This document shows positions 1 through 5,527 of a stretch of 6,152 nucleotides of DNA, in pieces. The number at the start of each line of letters is the position of its first letter. Position 1 is the stretch's first letter. Both the position numbers and the translations under genes were made by a program. Where the stretch lies: contig DASRNX010000115.1 in the NCBI GenBank assembly GCA_035647175.1, forward strand, positions 1 through 6,152. Direction: 5' to 3'. The notes beneath the pieces were generated by a model, which did no database searches, had not been told where the DNA came from, and saw nothing but the letters and a program-made list of their open reading frames with translations. This DNA is from UBA3941 sp035647175 (GTDB lineage: Bacteria; Bacillota; Clostridia; Caldicoprobacterales; UBA3941).

Positions 1-7
1 TAGTCTA

Positions 8-36
8 ATTATACACTAAAACGGAATTACTTTCCA
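8..36 (-). promoter_or_regulatory. Probable sigma-A promoter for a gene beyond the left edge
   Basis: Read on the minus strand, TGGAAA (36-31) is a 4/6 match to the -35 box. It is followed by exactly 17 nt and a perfect TATAAT (13-8). Transcription would start at about position 1, just after the terminator that closes the upstream operon. This suggests that the next minus-strand gene, outside the window, is a separate transcription unit. It is a motif match only, and AT-rich spacers give chance matches. Confidence 0.5.
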
Positions 37-51
37 TAGTACTTTTTTCAT

Positions 52-74
52 AAAAAAAGACCCCTCTAGGGGCC
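52..74 (-). terminator. Rho-independent terminator of the ireB-AKR-ruvX-DUF1292 operon
   Basis: On the minus strand GGCCCC (74-69) pairs with GGGGTC (64-59), giving six pairs including one G-U. The loop is a UAGA tetraloop, and seven uridines follow (58-52). The stop codon of the DUF1292 gene (TAG, 68-66) lies inside the loop, so the terminator starts within the coding sequence. The stem is short but GC-rich and the U-tract is unbroken. On the plus strand no T-run follows the hairpin, so it should act only on minus-strand transcripts. Confidence 0.82.
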
Positions 75-359
75 TTCGTCTTCGCTTTGTGCCATTATTT
101 GATTAAAGGCATCAAAAACCTCATTTAATTCGTCTTCATCGTCTATGCTAACATATACACTATCTTGATCTCCATCGTTTTCCACCCTCAAAATAACCAC
201 CTCGCCCCCGTTAAATTCTTGGGACGGATCCTTGGGGGGCTCATTTGCTGTCAGTACCACATATTCATTGTCTCCAAAATCAATTGTCATTAAGTATTCA
301 AATGATAAGGTGTTGCCATCATCATCTATTAACTCTACCAGATTATTTCCTTCATTCAT
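66..359 (-). CDS. DUF1292 family small acidic protein (YrzB-like)
   Basis: This 97-residue protein has the DUF1292 pattern. An N-terminal strand pair is built around ELIDDDGNTLSFEYL (residues 9-23), followed by NEYVVLTA (31-38), then EVVILRVE (53-60), and an acidic C-terminal stretch with DDEDELNEVFDAF (73-85). It is strongly acidic throughout and has no signal peptide or membrane segment, so it should be cytosolic. The family sits next to ruvX in many Bacillota (YrzB in Bacillus subtilis), but its biochemical function is unknown. The ATG at 359 overlaps the end of ruvX by 8 nt. A G6 run (373-368) 8 nt upstream, inside ruvX, is the likely ribosome site, so the two genes are probably translationally coupled. 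The stop codon lies in the operon terminator loop. Family assignment is good; no function is claimed. Confidence 0.85.
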   Translation of the reverse strand: MNEGNNLVELIDDDGNTLSFEYLMTIDFGDNEYVVLTANEPPKDPSQEFNGGEVVILRVENDGDQDSVYVSIDDEDELNEVFDAFNQIMAQSEDEGP

Positions 360-795
360 CGGCGTTTCCCCCCTTTTTTTGGTTATTCATATAATCCAAA
401 TAGCTCTGCAGAATAAAATGGGCTGCCATCATATCCACATTTTCTTTTCTTCTTTTCCTGCTTACGTCAGCATCTATCATGATACGGTTAGCCTGCACTG
501 AGGTAAGCCTTTCATCCCAATAGATAACATCCCCTGAAAAAGCTTGTTCCCTTAACAACTCCCCAAATCTTTTCACTTTTTCCCCCTGGGGACCTACGGT
601 TCCGTTCATATTGATAGGCAAGCCCAAAACCATTTTATCCGGCTTATAGAGGTCCAATATCCCATTGATTTTTTCCAAATCGTATTTTTCGCCCTTCCTT
701 ATCAGCGTTTCAATACCCTGGGCCGTCCAACCCAGACTATCACTAACAGCCATGCCTATACGTCTATCGCCAACATCCATAGCCAAAATCCTCAA
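352..795 (-). CDS. ruvX: RuvX/YqgF family putative Holliday junction resolvase / pre-16S rRNA nuclease
   Basis: The 147-residue protein is the usual size for YqgF proteins and has their RNase H-like core. It begins RILAMDVGDRRIGMAVSD (residues 2-19), with the first catalytic aspartate at D7. VLGLPINMNG follows at 56-65, DERLTS with D94/E95 at 94-99, and the final acidic site VDMMAA with D121 at 120-125, ahead of the closing helix. The family has been described both as a Holliday junction resolvase and as the nuclease that matures the 5' end of 16S rRNA; sequence alone does not decide between them. The start is TTG at 795, because the family needs the first beta strand and AGGAGGG lies 10 nt upstream. 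An ATG at 780 would begin at MDVG and remove part of that strand. A 66-nt gap separates it from the AKR gene, and it overlaps the DUF1292 gene by 8 nt. An A7G6 tract lies near its 3' end. Confidence 0.93.
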   Translation of the reverse strand: MRILAMDVGDRRIGMAVSDSLGWTAQGIETLIRKGEKYDLEKINGILDLYKPDKMVLGLPINMNGTVGPQGEKVKRFGELLREQAFSGDVIYWDERLTSVQANRIMIDADVSRKRRKENVDMMAAHFILQSYLDYMNNQKKGGNADE

Positions 796-805
796 ATTGT
801 GGTTG

Positions 806-812
806 CCCTCCT
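806..812 (-). promoter_or_regulatory. Ribosome binding site supporting the TTG start of ruvX
   Basis: AGGAGGG on the minus strand, with a 10-nt spacer to the TTG at 795. No ATG or GTG in the ruvX frame lies between them. This supports the rare TTG start over the internal ATG at 780, which has only a weaker GAGGA upstream. Confidence 0.7.
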
Positions 813-861
813 ATATAATCTTAGTTATATCCGATTCCATTACTCCTAAAACAGATCTCAC

Positions 862-1809
862 CTAAATAACCTTAATAGCCAATTCCATGCAGACAGAACC
901 GCAATAGCCACAAAGTATACATTTTTCGATATCCACTTGAGATTTGTCATTTTCACCTATACTGAGCGCCTGTTGCTGACATCGCCTTATGCATCTGCCG
1001 CACCCGGTACACCAATCTTGTATCAGGAGGCTTCTCTCGTAGTCTCTAATAGAATCTAATTTTGCCTTGGCGGGAGTTGTCCCATTAAATATATCCACAT
1101 TAATTTCAACCTCTTCGCACCTTTGCATGCCTACGGCTACAGAATGGGTGTAGGGGAAATTCAAAATATAGTCAAAGGCCTTTTGAAAATTTGGAATAAG
1201 GTGTCCACCGCCCAAGGATTTCATAGCATATATGCCCTTTCCGTTGGCCCAAGCCAGGGCTATAGCCTGTTCCATATCATTTAGGTTCCCATCCACTATA
1301 CCTATACCCCGATAGTTTATAATGGGATGGATAATATCTATTTCTGGGGTTATGGCGGCTGCCCTAACCCCAGCCACATGATGGGTTGAAATTCCTATAC
1401 CCCTAATCAATCCTCTTTCCTTACATCGGGATAAATATTCAATGGCCTCCCAGTGTCCTTTTAAGGTTAACGGACCCTCCTGCTCATGCAATAAAAAGCA
1501 ATCAATATAATCCCTGCCTATACCCTTCAGAGCCCTATTTAAGGTCTCTTCGGCTGTCTTAGAATCATAAGCATATGACTTGCTGGAAATCACCAAGTTT
1601 GGGAAGTCCCTTAACGCCTCTTTTATATATGGATAGGTCCCATATAGGTCAGCTGTATCGATAAAGTTAACTCCTAGTCCTGCTGCCCTCTTGATTACTG
1701 CTGCGCCATCTTCCAGGGAAAGATTCTTTTGTAGAGGTCCTAAGGTCAATGAGCCAAAACAAAGTCTGGAGACCCTTATCCCCGTTTGCCCTAAAGTGTT
1801 GTAAATCAT
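862..1809 (-). CDS. Aldo/keto reductase with C-terminal 2x[4Fe-4S] ferredoxin domain
   Basis: The 315-residue protein has two parts. Residues 1 to about 255 form an aldo/keto reductase barrel, with LGQTGIRVSRLCFGS at 6-20 and the catalytic tetrad at D51, Y56, K77 and H108 (in IDTADLYG, SSK and FLLH). Residues about 262-315 form a ferredoxin domain with two CxxCxxCxxxC motifs: C267/C270/C273/C277 and C297/C300/C303/C307. The proline that often follows the last cysteine is Q in one motif and M in the other. The likely role is a cytosolic NAD(P)H- or ferredoxin-linked carbonyl reductase; the substrate is not predictable. AKR proteins with ferredoxin tails are known in anaerobes. The ATG at 1809 lies 20 nt after ireB, and an in-frame stop just upstream rules out an earlier start. 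The only SD-like sequence (GAAGG) is about 13 nt away, so translation may depend on coupling to ireB. The B. subtilis cluster has no gene between its ireB and ruvX homologues. Confidence 0.92.
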   Translation of the reverse strand: MIYNTLGQTGIRVSRLCFGSLTLGPLQKNLSLEDGAAVIKRAAGLGVNFIDTADLYGTYPYIKEALRDFPNLVISSKSYAYDSKTAEETLNRALKGIGRDYIDCFLLHEQEGPLTLKGHWEAIEYLSRCKERGLIRGIGISTHHVAGVRAAAITPEIDIIHPIINYRGIGIVDGNLNDMEQAIALAWANGKGIYAMKSLGGGHLIPNFQKAFDYILNFPYTHSVAVGMQRCEEVEINVDIFNGTTPAKAKLDSIRDYERSLLIQDWCTGCGRCIRRCQQQALSIGENDKSQVDIEKCILCGYCGSVCMELAIKVI

Positions 1810-1829
1810 ATTCTAACAATAGCCTTCTT

Positions 1830-2108
1830 TCATGTATTGCACCTATTTTTCTCATTGGAATCGATGTAGTGAATAATTAATTCCTCTAGTAATTCATCCC
1901 TTTCCAGCCGTCGAATTAAAGCCCTAGCGTTTTGATGGCTAGTGATATATGTGGGATCCCCGGATATTAGATACCCGACTATCTGGTTGATTGGGTCATA
2001 TCCCTTTTCCTTTAGGGCACTATGCACCCTCAGCAAAATTTCTTTTGGTGTCTTATCGTATTCCTTCTCTAAGCTAAACTTCATAGTCTCCTGTAAATCC
2101 CTATCCAT
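1830..2108 (-). CDS. ireB: IreB family regulatory phosphoprotein (UPF0297/YrzL)
   Basis: With the start chosen here the protein has 92 residues. It matches the IreB/YrzL family through TMKF (8-11), LKEKGYDPINQIVGYLISGD (32-51) and ARALIRRLERDELLEELI (61-78). In Enterococcus faecalis IreB is a small cytosolic protein phosphorylated on N-terminal threonines by the PASTA kinase IreK, and it dampens intrinsic cephalosporin resistance. T8 here is the natural candidate site, by analogy only. The frame is open to a GTG at 2120, but that codon lies within the Shine-Dalgarno sequence. ATG 2108, 11 nt downstream of AGGAGG, is therefore the real start, and it also fits family length. The C-terminal tail (about residues 84-92, polar) extends past the conserved core. 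It is the first gene of a four-gene operon. Confidence 0.93.
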   Translation of the reverse strand: MDRDLQETMKFSLEKEYDKTPKEILLRVHSALKEKGYDPINQIVGYLISGDPTYITSHQNARALIRRLERDELLEELIIHYIDSNEKNRCNT

Positions 2109-2118
2109 AGATCGTACC

Positions 2119-2125
2119 ACCTCCT
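2119..2125 (-). promoter_or_regulatory. Ribosome binding site that fixes the ireB start
   Basis: AGGAGGT on the minus strand is an almost complete anti-16S match. It covers the GTG at 2120-2118 that would otherwise give a 96-residue protein, so that GTG cannot be the start. The ATG at 2108 lies 11 nt downstream of AGGAGG, slightly long but workable. Confidence 0.75.
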
Positions 2126-2181
2126 TTATACTTAAAATGGGCCCTGCCCCCCTATTTGTCCCGCCTTAATTGTATTCCCTT

Positions 2182-2210
2182 TGCTGCATGCTTAGGATAA
2201 TCATGCAGCA
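2182..2210 (-). repeat. Perfect 9-bp inverted repeat in the ireB upstream region
   Basis: TGCTGCATG (2210-2202) and CATGCAGCA (2190-2182) are perfect inverted copies separated by 11 nt. No T-run follows on either strand, so this is not a rho-independent terminator. It lies 74 to 102 nt upstream of the ireB ATG. It could be an mRNA leader hairpin or a DNA operator. The sequence does not say which. Confidence 0.6.
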
Positions 2211-2231
2211 TTAATGTCCGGATGCTGTAAG

Positions 2232-2293
2232 ATATTGCCCTACATTTATATGTTACGAAGAGTACATTATTTTTACACATGGTAAGGCAATAT
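2232..2293 (-). repeat. Long imperfect hairpin in the alaS-ireB spacer
   Basis: ATATTGCCTTAC (2293-2282) pairs with GTAGGGCAATAT (2243-2232) over 12 positions including one U-G. A further six pairs form inside it, ATGTGT (2280-2275) with ACATAT (2253-2248), including one G-U. Both non-Watson-Crick positions are G-U pairs if the minus strand is transcribed, but A-C mismatches on the plus strand. This favours a minus-strand RNA structure. No U-tract follows, so it is not a classical terminator. I do not recognise a known RNA family. Confidence 0.5.
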
Positions 2294-2333
2294 AGCCGCC
2301 TTTGCGCTGAAGGGTCCTTCCCGTTACATATAC

Positions 2334-2362
2334 AGTATAACTACAGTCGGTCCATATCACAA
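2334..2362 (-). promoter_or_regulatory. Candidate sigma-A promoter for the ireB operon
   Basis: On the minus strand TTGTGA (2362-2357, 4/6 match to the -35 box) is followed by 17 nt and TATACT (2339-2334, 5/6 match to the -10 box). The start would be near 2327, giving a 5' leader of about 220 nt before ireB that contains both hairpins listed for this spacer. It is a motif match only; no better candidate is visible closer to the gene. The 2109-2410 spacer holds no convincing coding sequence. Confidence 0.45.
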
Positions 2363-2410
2363 GCATTGATTTTGTCATACTTAAGGGCTATCCATCCGGT
2401 GTGATGATGT

Positions 2411-5056
2411 TTACTGGATCCCCAACTGTTGTGCCAATAAAATTTCCACCTCATTCAACGCTTGGGCAATCTTTAGCGGGTCCTTGCCACCTGCTTGAGC
2501 CATATCGGGTCGTCCGCCGCCGCCGCCCCCTGTGATTTTAGCTACCTCTTTAATAAGATTGCCTGAATGGATTCCTTTACCCACCATATCCTTGGTGGCG
2601 GCAGCAACCAGGTTAACCCTGCCTTGATGCTCAGAGGCCAGCACAACCACCCCGGACTTTAACCTGTTTCTTAGGGTATCAGCTATCTCCCGCAGCCCAT
2701 TCATATCCTGTTGTTCCACATTGGCCGCTATAAACTGGATCCCATTTAATGTTTTCTTGTTGGATATAAGCCCATCTATAGTACCCTGCGCCAACTGCCT
2801 TTTTAAGAGCTGAATTTCGCGTTCATATTCCTTAACCTGCTCCATAATTCCCTCTGCTCTTTGTATAACCCCTTTGGGGTTTGTTTTTAGGGTTTCTGAG
2901 ATCCGGTTGACCGTCCCGTCCAATTGTTTTATCCATTCCCTGGCACCTATTCCGGTTACCGCCTCTATCCTCCTCACACCGGCAGCTATTCCTGCTTCGC
3001 TTATAATTTTGAAGAGGCCCGCCTGCCCTGTATTGGAAAGATGGGTGCCCCCGCATAGTTCCACGCTATAATCCCCCATCTTTACAACCCTTACCATGTC
3101 ACCATATTTTTCCCCAAATAGTGCCATAGCCCCCATATCCCTAGCACCGTCATAGGTGGTCTCTATGATATCGATGGGCATGCCTTCCATTATCTTTTGA
3201 TTCACGATTTCCTCTACCCTGTCAATTTCCCCATTGGTTAAGGGAGCAAAATGTGAAAAGTCAAACCTCAATCTAGTAGGGGCAACTAGGGAGCCCGCCT
3301 GCTCAACGTGGACTCCTAGGACATCCCTTAGGGCCTTATGCAACAGGTGGGTGACAGAGTGATTGCGTGCCGTTGAGATTCTGTCACCTGCATGAACTCT
3401 TGCATTCAATTCTTGGTTAACGCTGATACCCCCTGCAAGAACCTTCCCTATATGGACAATATGCTTCTCATGGGGATTGCTAACATCCTGGATCTCCACC
3501 TTGGTCATATCGTTATGCAATATTCCGCTATCGCTGACCTGTCCACCGCTTTCTGCATAGAAGGGGGTCTTATCTAAAATTATCAGTACATGATCACCTG
3601 CATAGGCCGATTCAACCCGCGTATTATCCTTTAGTATGCCGATAACCCTGCTTCGGGCATTTAAAGTATCATATCCGACAAAGTCTGTTATATCCTCCGG
3701 TGTCAAAAGCCCATAAGTCGGATCGTCCCCGCCCATATAGTTCGTCTCATGTCTTGCAGCCCTAGCCCTCTCCCTCTGGGCTTTCATTTCCTTATCGAAT
3801 GCCGCTTCATCTACGCCAAGACCCTCTTCCTCCAATATTTCCTTGGTTAAATCCAGGGGAAAACCATAGGTGTCATAAAGTCTAAAGGCACTTTCACCAT
3901 CTAATGCCTTTGCACCTTCCTTCTTAACAGCATCTATATAGCCCCTTAGAATAACCAATCCCTGGTCAATGGTCTCGTTAAACCGTTCTTCCTCAACTTG
4001 GATAACCTTTAGAATGTATTTCTGCTTTTCCCCTATCTCCGGATATGCATCCCCCGACTCCTTGATGGTTACCTTCGCCAGATCAGATAAAAACATATCC
4101 CTAATTCCCAGTAGTTTTCCATGCCTGGCGGCCCTCCTTAGAATTCTTCTAAGTACATAGCCCCTCCCCTCGTTGGATGGGATAATTCCATCGGAGATCA
4201 TAAAAACCGTGCTCCTTATATGATCGGTGATAACCCTAAGGGATATATCGGTGTTATCGTTCTTGCCATATTCCACCCCGGATATACGGCTGACTGCCCC
4301 CATAATGTTTTTTATGGTATCCACTTCAAAGAGGGAATTTACGTCCTGCATAATCGCCGCAATTCTCTCCAATCCCATTCCCGTATCAATGCTGGGATGA
4401 TCCAATGGGTGATATTCCCCCTCTTCGTCCCTGTCAAATTGCGTAAATACTAAGTTCCAAAATTCCACGAATCTATCGCACTCACAGCCAATTGCGCAGT
4501 CCTCGCTTCCGCAACCATGCTCCCTACCTCTATCAAAAAATATCTCTGAAGACGGACCGCATGGGCCTACACCGATCTCCCAAAAGTTATCTTCCTTACC
4601 CATACGCACGACACGACTGGGGTCTACCCCTACAACCTCTGTCCATATTTTATGGGCTTCATCGTCTTCAAAGTATATGGTAATCCAAAGCCTATCTAGG
4701 GGGAGCTTTAGGACCTCAATTATATATTCCCAGGCCCAAATAATAGCCTCCCTTTTAAAGTAGTCACCAAAGGAGAAGTTACCGAGCATTTCAAAAAAAG
4801 TACCATGCCTGGCTGTTTTACCTACTATCTCTATGTCCGGGGTTCTGATACACTTCTGGCATGTAGTAACCCTTGGACTGGGCGGCGTTTCCTGTCCCGT
4901 AAAATAGGCCTTTAGGGGAGCCATACCCGAATTAGTCAATAATAGACTCTTATCGTCTTTAGGCACCAACGAAGCGCTTGGAAGGATCAGATGATTCTTC
5001 CCTTCAAAAAACTTTAAGAAACTATCTCGCAACTGGTTTAAACCCATCTTTTCCAT
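2411..5056 (-). CDS. alaS: Alanyl-tRNA synthetase
   Basis: The complete 881-residue class II synthetase charges tRNA-Ala with alanine in the cytosol. The catalytic domain (about 1-240) has motif 2 around GTFFEMLGNFSFGDYFK (85-101) and motif 3 GMGLERIA (226-233). A cysteine cluster, C182/C187/C191/C193, lies just before RFVEFWN and probably binds zinc, as in related bacterial enzymes. The tRNA-recognition region covers about 250-460. The editing domain carries the zinc ligands H566 and H570 (HSVTH) and C668 and H672 (CGGTH) that remove mischarged serine or glycine. A helical stretch (about 730-760) precedes the C-Ala domain, with GGGGGGRPDMAQAGG at 843-857. ATG 5056 is the start, because AGGAGG lies 7 nt upstream and the protein then begins as the family does. 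The 24 further in-frame codons up to 5128 encode the T-box terminator region. Expression should be set by the T-box leader. No terminator follows the stop. Confidence 0.98.
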   Translation of the reverse strand: MEKMGLNQLRDSFLKFFEGKNHLILPSASLVPKDDKSLLLTNSGMAPLKAYFTGQETPPSPRVTTCQKCIRTPDIEIVGKTARHGTFFEMLGNFSFGDYFKREAIIWAWEYIIEVLKLPLDRLWITIYFEDDEAHKIWTEVVGVDPSRVVRMGKEDNFWEIGVGPCGPSSEIFFDRGREHGCGSEDCAIGCECDRFVEFWNLVFTQFDRDEEGEYHPLDHPSIDTGMGLERIAAIMQDVNSLFEVDTIKNIMGAVSRISGVEYGKNDNTDISLRVITDHIRSTVFMISDGIIPSNEGRGYVLRRILRRAARHGKLLGIRDMFLSDLAKVTIKESGDAYPEIGEKQKYILKVIQVEEERFNETIDQGLVILRGYIDAVKKEGAKALDGESAFRLYDTYGFPLDLTKEILEEEGLGVDEAAFDKEMKAQRERARAARHETNYMGGDDPTYGLLTPEDITDFVGYDTLNARSRVIGILKDNTRVESAYAGDHVLIILDKTPFYAESGGQVSDSGILHNDMTKVEIQDVSNPHEKHIVHIGKVLAGGISVNQELNARVHAGDRISTARNHSVTHLLHKALRDVLGVHVEQAGSLVAPTRLRFDFSHFAPLTNGEIDRVEEIVNQKIMEGMPIDIIETTYDGARDMGAMALFGEKYGDMVRVVKMGDYSVELCGGTHLSNTGQAGLFKIISEAGIAAGVRRIEAVTGIGAREWIKQLDGTVNRISETLKTNPKGVIQRAEGIMEQVKEYEREIQLLKRQLAQGTIDGLISNKKTLNGIQFIAANVEQQDMNGLREIADTLRNRLKSGVVVLASEHQGRVNLVAAATKDMVGKGIHSGNLIKEVAKITGGGGGGRPDMAQAGGKDPLKIAQALNEVEILLAQQLGIQ

Positions 5057-5063
5057 TGTTATT

Positions 5064-5069
5064 CCTCCT
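5064..5069 (-). promoter_or_regulatory. Ribosome binding site of alaS
   Basis: AGGAGG with a 7-nt spacer to the ATG at 5056. It fixes the start and excludes the 24-codon in-frame extension to 5128, which would be translated from riboswitch sequence. It lies downstream of the T-box terminator, so it is transcribed only when the terminator is bypassed. Confidence 0.9.
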
Positions 5070-5080
5070 GAGAATATAAT

Positions 5081-5106
5081 AAAAAAAGCCCCTTCTATCA
5101 GAAGGG
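5081..5106 (-). terminator. T-box regulated intrinsic terminator of the alaS leader
   Basis: On the minus strand CCCTTCT (5106-5100) pairs with AGAAGGG (5096-5090) over seven perfect pairs around a 3-nt loop. GC and seven uridines (5087-5081) follow. The CCCT on its 5' arm (5106-5103) is also needed by the antiterminator, where it pairs with AGGG of the T-box at 5131-5128, so the two folds exclude each other. Confidence 0.93.
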
Positions 5107-5421
5107 ACGTAAATATACGCGGTACCACCCTCGTTATCGAAAGCTAATTCGATCACTCAGTACGTTTAACGGCTTATAACCGCCACAGCCTATAAGCTTA
5201 GCTGTGGTGCTCCGGGACGGCTTCAACCAACCATATCCGAAGGGCTCTCACTCTCCCCTTCTCGCTTAAGGACTGGGCTTGATCTACTACTTCCTTTCAT
5301 AGCATTTAACCCATATTTAGAGAATTTCAAAAACACACCATACGATATTCAGGTTCGAAACACCGATGGTTGGATTTTTATAAATCCGGATCGATCAATT
5401 CTTCATTAGATCGCAGTCCGT
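5081..5421 (-). ncRNA. T-box riboswitch, tRNA-Ala specific (alaS leader)
   Basis: The transcript contains the canonical T-box AGGGTGGTACCGCG (5131-5118). Stem I runs from about 5304 to 5208 (TGCT with AGCA at its base), with an AGTA box (5291-5288) and an apical stem GAAGGG (5261-5256) with CCCTTC (5244-5239) whose loop holds the GAGTGAGA element. The specifier is GCC (5221-5219) in the context GAA-GCC-G, an alanine codon. Stem II uses CCACAGC (5207-5201) and GCTGTGG (5189-5183); stem III uses ATCGAA (5153-5148) and TTCGAT (5141-5136). The antiterminator bulge TGGT complements an ACCA tRNA end, as expected for tRNA-Ala with discriminator A. The antiterminator pairs AGGG with CCCT and GCG with CGT. 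Uncharged tRNA-Ala should favour read-through into alaS. The 117 nt before stem I are unusually long and contain a hairpin, GGATTT (5387-5382) with AAATCC (5377-5372). Confidence 0.95.
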
Positions 5422-5425
5422 GCTC

Positions 5426-5454
5426 ATTATATAAAATGTAATGGGATCTGTCAA
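5426..5454 (-). promoter_or_regulatory. Strong sigma-A promoter of alaS
   Basis: TTGACA (5454-5449), a 17-nt spacer and TATAAT (5431-5426) on the minus strand match consensus at all twelve positions. Transcription should start near 5420. Promoter strength fits a gene whose output is limited by leader attenuation rather than by initiation. Confidence 0.9.
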
Positions 5455-5527
5455 TATTTAGCTTTCACAGATATATTTATAGGCATACAAAAGCCTCGGA
5501 TGATCCCTAAAATCTTTAAGGCTGTTT

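Noticed and set aside
819..848. Short minus-strand ORF of nine codons between AKR and ruvX (MESDITKII)
   Set aside because: The AGGAG upstream is only about 2 nt from the ATG, too close to act as its ribosome site, and no known peptide is recognised.
1667..1855. 62-codon minus-strand frame across the ireB-AKR junction
   Set aside because: It overlaps the conserved N-terminus of the AKR in another frame, resembles no family, and is arginine- and serine-rich as out-of-frame reading often is.
2165..2176. TACAAT as a nearer -10 box for ireB (minus strand)
   Set aside because: No acceptable -35 box is found 16 to 18 nt upstream; those positions fall in the loop and inner arm of the 9-bp dyad.
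2871..3080. Overlapping open frames inside alaS on both strands (also at 3392-3577, 3969-4160, 4220-4453 and 4492-4683)
   Set aside because: They are shadows of a long, highly conserved gene. They lack ribosome sites and recognisable protein features.
5057..5128. In-frame 24-residue N-terminal extension of AlaS
   Set aside because: It would be translated from the T-box antiterminator and terminator. The AGGAGG 7 nt before ATG 5056 and the normal family N-terminus show that 5056 is the start.
5346..5362. GGTTCGAAAC resembling a tRNA T-arm on the plus strand
   Set aside because: The flanks do not form a five-pair T-stem, and no anticodon arm or acceptor stem is found nearby.
5486..5523. Possible terminator after the AI-2E family gene (AGCCT pairing with AGGCT, then TTT)
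   Set aside because: Only five pairs enclose a loop of more than 20 nt, and the U-tract is short and broken by G. It is too weak to call, so read-through into the alaS promoter region is possible.
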